A DNA stretch of 64,000 bases, taken from contig JAJEKV010000054.1 of the NCBI GenBank assembly GCA_021234155.1, forward strand, positions 7,708,655-7,772,654, in the 5' to 3' direction. The DNA comes from Isoetes taiwanensis. Its lineage: Eukaryota > Streptophyta > Lycopodiopsida > Isoetales > Isoetaceae. A program made the translations under genes and the position numbers. The notes under the pieces were generated by a model. It worked only from the letters and a program-made list of their open reading frames with translations. It was not told the origin of the DNA and did no database searches. Positions 10,640 through 23,382 of this stretch are shown here, piece by piece (within the stretch, counting starts at the first letter, position 1; the number at the start of each line of letters is the position of its first letter).

Positions 10640-12760
10640 CTTGTTATTGCTCCTTCTGCATTTTATCTGCCTCTATATCAAGGACGAGCTCACATGGGTT
10701 TAGGGGCATTTGCTGTTGCCTATGCTCACAAACGCCCTCCAAGAAACCTTGCTGTTGCTCAAGGTTTGACACCTTCTCTGTAATATGCTCACAAAGTACT
10801 TCATTTATACTTTGCCGTTGCTCTTGAGTAAGGAAAATCTGAACAGGAAGGGAGGGTGAGCTAAGATGAGAATACTTCCCTTTCTCTCTAACTGGAGAGA
10901 GGGATTGGGGCACTTTCTTGTTTACATCGACATGTTCTCAAATTCTCAGAGTTCCTCGTTGAGGAAAAGCAACATTAATCGGAAGTAGAGTAGATATGAT
11001 TTACTTTTTCCACCAATCAGCTCTTAGAGTTGATGTGAGTCAAGTACATCCATATTTGGTCATAAGCTTTTAGAAGACAAAATCAAACTCAGGGGAAGAC
11101 CTCCAGGGACCACCAAGTTATCGACTGGTTTTGAATCATATCTGTGACACACGCCTCTAAAGGCTTTGCCCTACCATGGATGCGGCATTAGCTCAAGTTG
11201 GCTCCCCTTTAGGCTCATAAATCTTCTTAGTCCAGGCCTTTCTATCTTTCTTCTCTGATTTTCTGGTTTCGACCTTTCCTTCGACCATGGAATAATTTAA
11301 GGGCTAAACTTAGCGCTATTTGGCGATTTTTTAGCACATTTTCGTAAAAAATTGGCTAAAGTAAATGGAAAAAGTTAAGAAAAAAATAATAATTTTGGCT
11401 TAACTTTTTTTGCGAGTGCACCCACGCTGGAGCTCTTTAGCCAAATGCTAGAAAGTAAGAGAGTGAAATTTTGTATTGTTTAGCTATACCATAGAAACTT
11501 TTAGAATGAATTTCGGGCTAGTTTAGCTAATATCATTCTAGTTTATAAGAAATATATGATTACTAGTTTAGTTTCTAGCATTATAAGTTAATTTGAGTTA
11601 TAGATTTTGTTAATTAGCATTATTTTAGAATGTTTTCACAAAGAAAATGACTAAAATAAATGGAAACAATTGAAAAAAAGTATAGTAATTTGGCTTAATA
11701 TTTTCGATGGCCACACCATAGAAATTTTTGGGATGATGTTTGGGTTAGTTTAGCTAAACGTTAGAAAGTATAAGAGGAAGAATATGTAGAGTTTAGCTAA
11801 ATCACAGAAAGTTTTGGGATTAATATCGAGCAAGTTTAGCTAAAGTCATTCTGGCTAATAAGAAATATGCGATTAGTAATTTATTCCCTGCTTCGAGCAC
11901 TGCCATGCATATTTTTCTTTCTGGAGTTGGGAATGGACATTTTACCTGGGGTAATCCAAGGGTTGGATTGCTCCAAGGCTAGTTTTTTCGTTTACTTTGT
12001 ATCCATATATCCCTTGCATGCTCCATCTCCATGGAGTCGACCCATAGACCCCTGTGGGGTAGGAATTCCTCTCCATTGCAGTGAAAGAGTTTTATAGAGT
12101 CCAAAGTAGTCACAATACCCAATTCTAAAAGGAATAGGCTTTAAAAGACCTAGTTGTATCCAGATCCGAGGATGCTAATCCACCATAACCTCCTTTCCAA
12201 TAAAATCATTTGCTTCCTATTATAGATTTCTCAAGATATCTTCGCTCCAATAAATTGGGTTGAGTCCCTCGTGATTGAGGCCCAAGTCGTGGAAAAGTTG
12301 CCTAATGTCTTGAGGATCAAAAATCGTGGTACCATTTTTGGAAGAAAAATTTGAGTGTTGGCTTTGGTAATAGATCCTTGCTTCCAAAGAATGTCTTGAC
12401 ACACCATTCTCACATTCAGCAATAAAAATGGGAAATCAAGCCAATACATCTTAGAAATAGATACATTTTCAATCATCTTTTCGAGCTTCGCTTTTATCAT
12501 TGAGAGCTTTACTCCATCATGTCTAACACAACCAATCACTACTTGGGTTGCGAATTATTTCAATCGAGCTTCCACAAACGAATTTTTCAAAATTTGATCA
12601 TGGAAGACATGTTTCATCCCTTTTTGACTTGTCGATCCTCTTTCTCTTGGTAGCTTGTTCATGTGGTCCAAAGAATGCTTTAACAATTTCTTTGTCGCCC
12701 CTCTGCAGACGATTCCCAACATCAGATTGCTCTCTAGTACCACCATTTCTCTAGGAGCTT
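10640..12760 (-). mobile_element. LINE ORF1-like remains upstream of ORF2
   Basis: Lying just upstream of the ORF2 remains on the same strand, 12746-12555 ends KGMKHVFHDQILKNSFVEARLK and 12539-12231 begins MIGCVRHDGVKLSMIKAKLEKM. They read as one frame-shifted protein of the size and place of a LINE ORF1. The piece at 10913-10644 (QEQRQSINEVLCEHITEKVS...) is Gln/Glu-rich and could be its tail or a linker. No zinc knuckle or RRM was recognised, so the ORF1 call rests mostly on position. An AT-rich repeat splits the region at 11290-11880. Confidence 0.45.
11290..11880. repeat. Two diverged tandem copies of an AT-rich unit
   Basis: About 290 bp at 11325-11610 recurs in diverged form at 11625-11880. 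Shared landmarks in the same order are TTGGCTAAAGTAAATGGAAA-like, AATTTGGCTTAA, GTTAGAAAGTA, TTTAGCTAA, CATAGAAA and CATTCTRGYTWATAAGAAATA. The motif TTTAGCTAA recurs several times within each copy. No coding frame is seen. It sits inside the LINE relic, so it is either a later insertion that duplicated or a pair of related MITEs. Confidence 0.6.
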
Positions 12761-12769
12761 TTCGTCTTT

Positions 12770-15700
12770 TGCTTCTCCAGTTCCTACTTCGACAGATAAG
12801 TTAGAAATTCTTCAAAACCACAATATTCCCTTATATTTCCTTTTTCTTTCTCCCCATAATTGCCGACCGCCTGTACTATCCCCGTCCAAATTTTCTCATA
12901 AGATCTCGCTAACCGGATCTTTTCATGATTTGATATTAGAACCATTTTTTTTTTGCAATATGCATACTTTCATCCGGTTCAGTTTTCAATGAAAGGCTTG
13001 TAACAAACTCCGTATACTTTTCCGCCCCGCCCATGATTGAGGAGAAGGGGGACTAGGCAAGACGTAGAACCCACATTTGTAGGGTATTAAGAAACAAATA
13101 AAAGCAAAAGCATTAGTGAGTTAGCAGTTTTAATATCATAACCCATTGGCAAACATTCCTCTCAGAGACATATGACTTATAAAAAGTAGTGACACACAAA
13201 TGATATATGATGTGCCAACAAAATGATACAAATGGGAGAAAATAGCTTTTATGCACATCATAATAATATGACAATGATAGTTTTGCCAAACAATGTGCGA
13301 AAAAAATCATACAAATGAATCAATAGTATGACGATAGAGTGCATCAAATGTAACAAAAGATGAGAATGTAGGAACAAAAAATTGACTGTAAAGTGACAAT
13401 AAATTGACAAAAATTTGATAATATAGTGTATACGAAAATAATAAGAATCATAGTTCTTTAAGCGCAAACAGCTATCCTGATTCCTTTTGCACATATTCAT
13501 AGTTCCAGAAGTGCAAATAACTGCCTTGATTTGTCTCATCATTGTCTTCTTTAAGAATGTAGAGATGTATGTACCGTTGTTTGTTGAAAAGGAAGACTGG
13601 AAAAAATTTCTAAAACTGGTGATGCTAGAACACCACATGCAATTTTAGAATTGGTGATATTAGAAATTGGCGTCATCTAAAAGAAAGAAAAGCAATGCAT
13701 GGGGTCAGGTGGGAATAGATCAATCATCTCCTATTATGTGAGTGCCATGTTTTGTTTATTTGAAATCAGGTTGTATATATGATACTTATAACTGCCACAT
13801 TTTCTCAATATCTAGTATGTCCACTTTATAGGTTACACTAAAATTAAGGAAATTGGAGAATGGAAGTTGGAGGAAATAATCGGACGTTGAAGCTATTCTT
13901 TAAATTAATTGCATCATCACATAAGTTGTTAAGCATATTTTGACAAATGATTTTGTCAAAACATTGCAACCTAAACACATAGCTTTTCAAATTGTCAGAC
14001 CATGGACTTTGGAGTATCTATAAAGAAGGAGAGCACTTTTCTTCAACGGAAAACACAACTCGGGCATACAATTGGTGGATGTTCTTGTGTACAAATGTAT
14101 ACATGATTGCGAGGCTACTCAGAATGAGATGGTCTGAGGGAGTTTCATCAAACTTTAGTGGTTAGGGATCTTCGATACTATGTATAAAGTTGTAGGTTGA
14201 CTCTCTAGCTACCCCCTCTTCAAACTTGTGCAGGAGCATGTCTGTTTGCCGTGTAGTCATGTAATCTTTCACTTATATAATAGAATTCTTTATACATAAA
14301 AAAAAAAAAAAAAACCTATGCCTAGTCTATTTACAATTGTGGCATTTTGTTGGCGTTACCTTTATTCGTTTTTTTCATGTATTATGGCGTTTGGTTTATC
14401 TTTTATTGCAAGCCATCGATGTGGGGAATATTCCTGGCATTGTACCAGATCGATGGCCCACATCATTTACAACTAAAGCGAATAAACTTTTCCAATGGTG
14501 CACCTTGACCTCAGTGGTCTAAAACCACAATATCATTAAACGAGAGAAATTTTCCAAGTCCACTATGCTCCAATCTCTGCTCCACGCCTTCACAAAGTCT
14601 CCAATCTCGCCCAAGTCTACTCCAAGCCTTGGCCGCTTTTGATTCCCGGCCTCAGCAAGTGAAGGTGGGCGATCCCGCCTTCGATGAGCAGCAGATCCAA
14701 GCTTCAGTTAGAAGCGGGGGGCAGATCATCCCTTTAGCTAGAAGCAGAGGCAGATCCGGGCACCGTAGCTCTGTTTGTTTGCCAAAGCCAACCTGAATGT
14801 TGAATTCTTGCCTCAGATATTGTTTCTAGCCTAGATTTCCAATACAAGAAATTAGATGCATGATTTGTCTCAGAAAAATCCTCGTGCTCCGGGGCCGTGC
14901 TCTCTCATCTTCATCGCTCATCTACTCTTTTTTTTTTTTTTTTCCATGTCGCCCCTCCGCCATAGCACTCCTTAGCCACTCACATGCCGGCCGCGACCGG
15001 TTTCTCGCCCAGGTAAAATAAGCGCTCTTCCTTCAGAATCGTAAGGGCATTTGAATAGGATCACGAATGAGCATCTGATTCTCGCGGCCGAGGCAACAAT
15101 CGCAAACTTTGGGCTTCAACGCCCTCCTAATTTGAAGAAGTGAAGCGCCTTTCAAATTTAAAACTCTCGCTGAAGGCCACCCCACCCTGGATCTCTCGCC
15201 GAAGAAGAAAGAGGCGCCCATTCTCCTGCACGGCCCTCGACACATACCACGTATGGAGACAAAGAATTGGCTCGTGCCTTCCAAATTTGACTTTCTCAGA
15301 ATTGAGCCTTTGCAAAAAGATCCTTGCAAAGAGGGAGTTCCAAACCACCCAAAATAGCAAAAACCACTCAAGCTCCTCCCACATGGCAAATTATACCGTT
15401 TTTTATACAATACCATACGAAAATCATAGTCCTAACCACTGCTTGAAAACCCTCCCCCAACCCAAAACGAAATTATATAGTCACATTTATATTATTTGTT
15501 TGTCTATATTTTCGTCATTATTAAATCAATCTATTGTCATATTTTTGACATATAGTTTTTTGTTGCCCTGTGGGGGCAAACCCTTGTTTATGGGAGCTTT
15601 TGGCATATCCTAGGTATATGCTAGAATATCCCTAGAATATGCTGATGACTGCTCCAAACATCCTATTTCCTGTAAATTCGCGGTCACCTGCGCTGTGAGT

Positions 15701-16280
15701 CATAGATGTTTGAATCGGTTAACTGGCAATACAGACCGAAGCTCCTATGTTGCATGCCTTATTTCTGTGTGCGGGTGCTGTGCAAACTGGGTGACTGGAA
15801 GAAGGAAGAATGACTGGAGGCCATCGACAAGGTAGGCCGCTTTCTTCCCATTAAAAGCTTAAGGAAGAATGACTGGGCAATTTCTTGCTTCTGTATTTCC
15901 TCATCTCATCAGCCAGGTGGGATCTAGCAATGCTTTGATTTTTTGGTCTTTTGCAGGTTTATTTGCAGAATGTTCCTAGTGTTGTCAAGTATTTTAAAGA
16001 CTTTGGGGGAAAAGATCACACTATCAGCATATATTAAGACACATTCTTGTGTGAGCAACCCAAGATCTGAATGAAAATCGTTTTCTGCGTGACCACTTGC
16101 ATTTCTCCAGCCCCTGAGTTAGCCGCATAATATCCAGGAGATTCATGTCTAAGTAAAAATGAAGCTGAAAAGAAGTCATCTAAATATAATATTTTTTATC
16201 ACATATTTCCTTGTATGTATTGAAGTTTTTCAAATTGTTACTTTACAGATTTCAGTTTTATTTTCTTAGGCTTAGTTTTA
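12770..16280. other. Non-coding stretch with retroposon tail
   Basis: No recognised gene. A run of A at about 14300-14317 directly follows TTATATAATAGAATTC sequence, which looks like the 3' end and poly(A) tail of a + strand retroposed RNA. A T run lies at about 14929-14943. The short frames at 13113-13638 and 15033-15613 show no family motifs. Confidence 0.4.
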
Positions 16281-16289
16281 ATTTTTCAG

Positions 16290-16863
16290 GCCCTGAAAAA
16301 GGTTGCAAAGTTTGTTCATGGAATGGTTACACCAGGTGCTGTTACAGAGATTGGATTGTTATGCTCAGCTTTGGTTTATGCTAACCAAGCAGAGCCAATA
16401 CCTCAGCTCCTTGAACCCATTATGAAATCAATTATCTCATCCTTAGAAGACACTCCAGCAACTGGATTCGGTAAGCCAGGGTGTTCCTCCATCTAGGTGT
16501 ATCAGAAGGTTGATAATTTACGTTCTGAAAGTCAATTTTTATCATACACTGAACTGTCAAATGCTCGTTCTGCAGTCTAGTATATCACCTGCATTAGAGT
16601 CTGCGGTTGCATTTAAAATAAGCGTGTTAGCTCTTGCGGTGATGTATGGTGGGCATCATCTTCGTGTCAGCATATTTTGAAGGAGGCTATCACCTGTTCT
16701 TTTGATGCCCCTTCTATTAAGGTGCAGAACCTTGTCTTTTAAGTTGAAGATGTTAGCTTTTGATACCTTCTATTTCTTCGTTTTAGGTAAATGATGCTGC
16801 TTGTCGTCTCCTGAGTTCATTGCTTGAGAGCATGGTCCTTTATTATCCAGTTGACCAGTATAG
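16290..16863 (+). pseudogene. Proteasome activator PA200/BLM10 gene fragment
   Basis: Three exon-like blocks with splice borders encode PA200-type sequence. 16290-16470 gives ALKKVAKFVHG...GAVTEIGLLCSALVY...SSLEDTPATGFG; 16576-16721 gives SPALESAVAFK...LALAVMYGG then, after a shift, LKEAITCSFD; 16787-16863 gives VNDAACRLLSSLLE and LYYPVDQYR. These match consecutive parts of the C-terminal half of plant PA200, a HEAT-repeat protein that caps the 20S proteasome in the nucleus. The junction from block 1 to block 2 meets an in-frame stop and block 2 carries a shift, so it is not functional. The other dozens of exons are absent. Introns are retained, so it was copied or moved at DNA level. Confidence 0.7.
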
Positions 16864-16869
16864 GTAAGC

Positions 16870-18155
16870 ATCCTGAGCCACCAAATGGAAATGGGGTATC
16901 AGTAGCTTGAGGTTGATTTAATCATTATAGTCATGCATGCATTTACAGCTAGCAAGCTTCACCATATACATCTCTTCCTTTTAGTTACATGGTTCCTTTT
17001 GTTGTTAACGTTCTGATAGACTGATTTAAGCTTAATATGATTGGCAGCAGTAGTGTGTATGCTCCTTCTAAAATTCCCAGAGCTTTATCACTTTGTTTTC
17101 TTCCTGCTTCTTCGTTGGCTCAAATTTTGGATCTTAAAGCACCCTTTAAAATAGACTCTCCAGTTCGCATAGTTCTCATAAATTGATGGTCAACGAAATA
17201 TTAAATTTGGACAAAATTCAGGGGATGTCGGCAACTTGAGACAACTGTGCCGAAAACTGCAGTTCGCGAGACTTCAGCAACTACATGCCTCTACAAAACC
17301 TTGGTTCTTCCTTAATGCAGCAATCGGATTTGACCGCAGGCATCAAAATCTGGTACTCCTTCAAAATGAGAACGTATACTGATTGACCACTGGAATTAGC
17401 CCAAATTGGCCTCCACTAGCCTGCCATCAACTCTGTCAGTTTGTCTCTTCTCAGCCTGATCAAGTTCTCCTGTCCTCTGATAACATGACAGAATGTCAAG
17501 ATCTAGACAACAAGAACCAGGCAAGAAACATCAGAGAACTATGAGAGCAAGCAAAAGAACAGCTAAGTTCTTTTAAGAAAAGACTGTGCATGTCTTTGAC
17601 AACAAACTCCTAAGGTCTAATTCTAGTCATTAACTAGTAACAGTTCTTCTAACTTATGTGCCACCTCATTGATTCAAGGACTTGATACTGATATGACACC
17701 TAACTTATTCCAATGATTACTAATAGGGTTTGTAATACATTGGTGGCAATGGGGACCTGTGCCTCTCTGCAAAACATTATTGTAAGGATCCAGAATTTAT
17801 TCATCATTGACTTCTAAACTTGGTTCCTGGGTTTTAACCTAGTGCTTAAATTTGAATTATCTCATTGAAACACCCTTCTAAATATATTATCCCTGTCACT
17901 TACTTTTGAACAGCGAAAATGGTCTTTGTTCGGCCAATGGCTGCAATTACCAGCCATTGGCTGCAATAACCATTTGGTGAAACAGCTATACATTTCTGGT
18001 CCTACTCTGAAATTGAAAGAAACCACACTTAATGTGTAAGCAGGGTAATTGATGACTATTAATCTGCCCCTAACATCATTAACTTGGAGAACTGTCAATG
18101 TTCATGAAGAGTCAAAGCTACAAGAAAAATGCTTAGTTTATTGCATGTCGAAACT
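16870..18155. other. Spacer between PA200 and AGPR fragments
   Basis: No exon of either neighbour was recognised here. It may hold ancestral intron or breakpoint sequence. A short imperfect repeat of GGCTGCAATWACCA lies at 17938-17972. Confidence 0.4.
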
Positions 18156-18159
18156 TTAG

Positions 18160-19095
18160 GATCTACCCAATATGGTGGCCATCAAGGATGCAGACTTTAC
18201 AGAAGTGGATGCTATATTTTGCTGTTTACCACATGGAACGACACAGGTAAGTTGATCTATTAAGAATTTCAATTGGAAACATCAAATTGGGGACAGATAT
18301 ATAATTTCACATTATCTAGAAAAGCAAAATATCGCTGTTGATATGATGCATCTAAACAACATTTACCCTTCCTTACTGTGTCGCTTACACCCGATTTGAA
18401 TGTATATTGTTACTTACTGTCATTTTGAGGTTTCAAGATTTGTTGCTTAATTCTTGAAACTTAATGTAGTTATATATGACACAGAGTTGACAATCATTAA
18501 GTGCAATTAACAATGTAAGATCTTCTTGCTGTGGCGCATGAGAATAAAAAGTGATGAACTTTTCATGCTTCTGTCAGGAAATTATTGCCGACATTCTACA
18601 ACGGCACCGATCAAGGCAACTGAAAATCGTAGACTTTTCAGCAGTAAGTATAAAGAAAATATATTCACTGCATTTTTGGTTGCTTAGCAAAGAGTTCATA
18701 CAGGACTTGAGGTTGAGAGATGTTAAACAGTATGAAGATTGGTATGGCGGTCAACATCGTGCTCCAAAGATACAGGTAAGTGATCATTAGACTTTATGTA
18801 AGTAAAACAAATGAAAGATATTCAGATGATATGTGTTGGAATGTGTTTATGAGTGAATAGCGTGATGCGTGCTGATTTGTCGTGCAGACTTTCCTTGCAG
18901 TCTTGCAGTTAGTTTCAGCTCTGGTTTAAATTTATGCATCGTGGTTCTTTTCATTGAATGCTTCTTATGTTGCAGGAAGAAGCAGTTTATGGCCTCACCG
19001 AAATAAATCGAACAAAAATTAAAGATGCCCGACTTGTTGCAAATCCTGGATGCTACCCCACAAGCGTCCAGCTTCCTCTTGTACCTCTGCTGAAG
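18160..19095 (+). pseudogene. N-acetyl-gamma-glutamyl-phosphate reductase, internal four exons only
   Basis: Four exons with clean GT-AG borders join in phase: 18160-18246 (DLPNMVAIKDADFTEVDAIF, CCLPHGTTQ), 18578-18643 (EIIADILQ...LKIVDFSA), 18704-18775 (DLRLRDVKQYEDWYGG...) and 18976-19095 ([10 protein letters not shown]...[20 protein letters not shown]). This is AGPR (ArgC type), the plastid enzyme that reduces N-acetylglutamyl phosphate in arginine synthesis. The catalytic Cys of NPGCYPTS and the CCLPHG loop are present. The NADP-binding N-terminus and the C-terminal third were not found; a minisatellite and retroelements lie where 3' exons should be. All 345 coding bases are open, so it is either a recent partial copy or a real gene with far-off exons. 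Confidence 0.85.
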
Positions 19096-19674
19096 GTTTG
19101 TATGCTTTCACATCTTGAAATTAAGTTTTCCACTTTGTTACTACAATGATATCCAACTTTTAGAGGTTCTTCTCTCTAGTTAAATATCTCAACGAATAGA
19201 GTATAAGAACCTAGGATGAAATATGCGAACTACTATAACTGAAGTGTAATGTAAAATATCTTTGTTCTTGATTTATTTTCATTAGAACTCTTTGTAATGC
19301 TTTCTTGTTTTTTCTTTCCTGTAATTGACGTGTAGAGATCTTTCAGGTTGTAGAGAGTATTAGATGTGGGTGGCTTCTAAACTAGAAAGAAAGTTTATCA
19401 TTATTGAACTTTGGAATTGGCTGCTTCAATAGATGTTCATTAACATAATCTCATGTCGATTAGTCAAGCTCAAATAGGCTTCTATATACTTTTGGTCTTT
19501 TACTCATCTTTGTGAAATCGTCTCTGTTAGTATGCCACGTTCTATGTGGGGATGCAGGGCTTGCTTTAACTTTGGATTAGATTGGAAATAGTGGTATGGA
19601 ATCTTCACATGGCTGGAAAACATAGAATTAGATTTTATTCTCCAAGTTTGAAATAGCTGGGAAAGGCAGTGCCA

Positions 19675-20395
19675 AACCAGCCGTGACTTGCCCAAGGAGG
19701 ACCAGCCAGGGACACCAAAAGTGACCAAACTCCAAGAGCCAACGCCGACGCAACACCACCAAGTCGAGTGAGCAGCCAACTAACCGATCCGTGGACAAAA
19801 GACAAGCTGGGTGGGTTACAACAACGGAGCAGCCAACCAACACGACACCACCAGGTCAGGTGGGCAGCCAAGTATCCCAGCCGAGCACATGACGACACCA
19901 CCAAGTCGGGTGTGGAGCCAACCAACAGAGCCAGAAACACATGCCACCACCAAGTCGGGTGGGGAGCCAACTAATGGAGCCACAAATTCACCACCAAGTC
20001 GGGTGGGAAGCCAACGACGGAAGGCCAGAGACATGAACAAGTTGAGTGGGGAGCCAACGACGGCGAGCCAAAGGCACAACCAAGTTATGTGAGGAGCCAA
20101 CCACCAAGTCGGGCGGGTAGCCAACCAACCAAACCAAACACCACCGAGTCGGGTAGGCAATCAACCACCACCAAGTCGAGTGGGGAGCCAAACGCCACCG
20201 AGTCGGGTGGGGAGCCAACCACCGCCGAGGCAGACAACGATGAGCAACTAATCGAGCCACGAACACCACCAAGCCGAGTGGGCCGCCAACTAACGGAGCA
20301 AACCACACAACACAACCAAGTCCGGCATGGGGGCCAACTAACCAAAACAAACACCGCCAAGTCAGGTGGGCAGCCAACCACCACCAAAAAAACTT
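19675..20395. repeat. GC-rich minisatellite, about 14 degenerate units
   Basis: Units built on ACCACCAAGTCGGGTGGG plus AGCCAAC recur about 14 times at irregular 24-60 bp spacing (for example near 19764, 19853, 19903, 19953, 19996, 20107, 20172, 20201, 20270 and 20360). The core is partly palindromic (CCACC...GGTGG). Because stops are rare in it, several frames on both strands stay open for 100-170 codons and give Trp/Pro/Thr/Gly-rich repeats; these are not taken as genes. Confidence 0.8.
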
Positions 20396-20936
20396 AAGGA
20401 ATTTCCTCTTTGATTGCAAGAACATTGTCATCCCCATAAAATTATTGAAGAAAACTAGAAAGTTGTTTGTTATAATTCTACAAATGGTGTCCATCAACTT
20501 TGCCCAGTAGTATGGTCAAAGGTTGTGGCTATTAATGCTGATCATCTGCTGGAATCCATTCGTAAGTTATGCAGAAATGATCTTTGTGGACATGTTTCTC
20601 TACTTCTGCCTTTCCAGTTCTCTAACATATGTACCATTTTCTTAGTCTTGCAAGACTATGTAAATGTTTGTCATAATACACATGTGATCTTTGTGGACAG
20701 GTTGTTTGGGTAGAGCATTTAGCAGGAGTTAAAGGACATACATATTTATTGGTTTAACTATTTGTATTTTCTCTTGGGATAACAAATCCACAAGCCATAT
20801 ATTGTATATGATATTAACTGAAACATAGACTGGACCATGCAAACTATACAAATATGCATGTGACAATATCCTAGGTATTTTGTATTAGAAAGCGTTTTTA
20901 GCTAGATGATGATAATGGCAAACCTTTTGCCACCAG

Positions 20937-21510
20937 TTGAATTGTAGATGGCTTTACTATATTCATGTGGATATATACACATTAGTGTTTACTTCTGTTA
21001 GTCCTGTGCCTCCTGGTACAGGACTATTCATGCATACGTCAGACCAGGTCAAGCTCAAAGATCCTCAGTCAACCACGGGTCAGACATCCAAGCCTCCGCA
21101 GAAGACTAAGCAGCAGGCCACGCAGTCAAAGCCTTTGGCTGTCAACAAGAGGCGCCGCTCAGACAAGTGACGGCCCGTCACCGCCCGCGTCAGCGTCAGC
21201 GTGATTCTAGGCACTTCAAGAGGCACCGCCAACATTCCTGCAAATCAGGCCTCCTTCCAGGAGTCGGCACCGAGATCAGTCAGAGTGTCTATATTGGGCC
21301 CAAGGCCATTGTACTATATATATGAGTAGAGTTAGCTCATAAGTTTTTAGATGAGTTTTGAGTCTTGTCTCCTTTCAGTTCTCTCTCTATTGCGAGAGCT
21401 CATGTATTTTATCATTGATATCAAGGAAGCTTATCATCTTTCTCTCATTTGTTCTGTTCTCTTCTTTTTCTTCTCTTTCAGCAAATCCCGCGTGACATAG
21501 TCCCCCGGAC
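20937..21510 (+). repeat. Possible LTR-element 3' part
   Basis: A short frame ends in basic sequence (KPLAVNKRRRSDK at about 21130-21168). It is followed by sequence with a TATA-like run at 21314-21323, a region resembling a transcribed LTR leader, and a pyrimidine-rich stretch ending near 21482. This resembles the pol tail, 3' UTR and LTR of an LTR element, but no matching second LTR or TG/CA borders could be set. The rest of 20400-21690 has no recognised gene. Confidence 0.25.
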
Positions 21511-21692
21511 TCTCCTGTTAGATCCACGGGTCCTCACAGAGGGCTGTCTTCCAGGAGTTCCCGAACCCAGACCCCAAACAACTTCATACAAGTTCTTGAC
21601 CGTCTAAGTATAGTCCTTAGCTAATGAGAATTATAAGAATTGTCTCTAAATGATGAGGCATATAAGAATGTGGAATATTGACAGTACCAAAA

Positions 21693-23316
21693 TTACATGT
21701 TACATTGCCAAAGTTGTGGATCATCTTCATACAAATGACGAACCCATGGGATATTTTGTATTAGCCCATGGCCCCCCTTATTTTTTTTATCTTTTTCCCT
21801 ATTTGCCACCCGACATGAGGACGTGAGATTGAGATGGGTAAATCGGCGATGCCATAATAAGAGGGATGTGGCAGCGGTAAGTAAGGCTTCTGAAGATGGA
21901 GATAGAACAAGGGAAATTTCATATAGATTGCCAACTCTGGAACCCTGAGCAAGAGGATCTTGAGGAAGTGGGATGGCATCAGCAAAAATAAGAACAGAGG
22001 TTCGGGTAAAAACAGTAATCATACCTTGATCAGCAAGCTTGGCAATAGATAACAAGTTCTTGCGAAGATTGGGAACAAGAAGAGTATCGGAAAGAGCAGC
22101 AAATTTGCCATGAAGAAGGGAAAAATGCAAGGTACCTTTAGCAACAATGTCAATTTCAGCTGTGGAACCGAGTTGGACACCGCCTGTCATAGTAGTACAA
22201 TCATGAAGGATATGGGCTTGATTGACCATGGTAGATGTGCAAGCAGACTCGACAGTGAGAATTGTGGTGGATGGTGAGATTGAAGCCTCTGGTTCTGAAA
22301 GACAGGTCGCTGGTTCTGAAAGATATGCCTCTTCAAGAAGAGATCAGATCAGCCTGAATCAGATGAAAAGAAAATACCTCTGAGATACATGCTTCTTCAA
22401 GGAGACACTTCTCTTCTTTGAGCTCTAAGGCCTCCACCATATGGGCCATCTCGTCACTCTTCGAAGGAGCAGATGTGGATGCCTTTTTAGTTGTGCCAGA
22501 GAATAGGGCTTGCTGGGGCATTGTTTGCCATGATGGCCAAAACCCAGGAAATTCCGGCATTGGTCTTTGCGAAGCAGAGTGCCATCCCGAGCATATTGTG
22601 GTTTTCTTTCACTAGTATTATGCTGGGTAGGACTTCTAGCTTGAGTAACAAATGCTTGCTCAGGTTTGGTACGCTCTCCTCTGTGGTGATGCATGAGAGA
22701 GAGTTCTATAAGATCTTCACCAATCTCTTCCCAGCTAGCTTCCTTGCATGAGGTGAGCATTAATTCTACTGTCCCATCCAAGAACGAGGAAGAGAAGTAT
22801 ACAATTTCAGCTTTTTCTGAGCATTGGATAATGCATGATCTCTTCCGGCATCTTCAAGTTGATCAAATTTTTCCTGCAGTTTCGCAAGATGGACCCTAAT
22901 GTCCTGGCCATCTTGATATTTGAGGGTCTCCAATTCAGTATGAAGCTGCAACACTTCAATCTCCGACCTTTTTCATAATGGGAGCAAAGAAAATCCCACA
23001 GGGCTTTACTTCCTTTCTCCAATTCTCCCCGCACCAGTTGCAGCTGGTTCTTGGAGAGACACATTGCCAAACATGCCAAAGCACGACTATCCTTGTGCTT
23101 CCACAACAAAAGATTCTTTTGCTGGTCAGGATTGTCTGCTTTGGTAATGACGGGCTGGGTTTCGCTGCCTTCAGTTACTTCCCACAGCAGCTCTGCCTTC
23201 AAATACAATTTCATCATCCTTTTCCAACCATCAAACCCTTTTCCATCAAAGGCAGGTAGACGTAGGTTCATCAAGCTTGAATTGTTGCCACCGGCTGCCA
23301 TTCTATCACTCTTCAA
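21693..23316 (-). pseudogene. Decayed Ty1/Copia gag-protease-integrase start
   Basis: On the - strand, 23316-22807 encodes a Copia gag of the UBN2 type: LPAFDGKGFDGWKRMMKLYL, then a region with SRALACLAMCLS. 22781-22425 holds a spoiled zinc knuckle (CRNFLGFGHHGKQC, in which the second Cys is lost). 22229-21693 encodes LSDTLLVPNLRKNLLSIAKL and LLLWHRRFTHLNL, the protease tail and GAG-pre-integrase block (LWHxRxxHLN). The order gag, PR, pre-IN is that of Copia. Frameshifts between the pieces and the missing IN core, RT and RNase H show a 3'-truncated, dead copy. Confidence 0.85.
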
Positions 23317-23382
23317 TTTTTATCAAAACGGGAAACAGGAATCGCTTTCAATCCTTTGAGATCTTAGACTCAATTGAAAGAA

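Noticed and set aside
19816-20497. Trp-rich protein genes on the - strand
   Set aside because: The frames are by-products of the minisatellite, which lacks stops in several frames on both strands.
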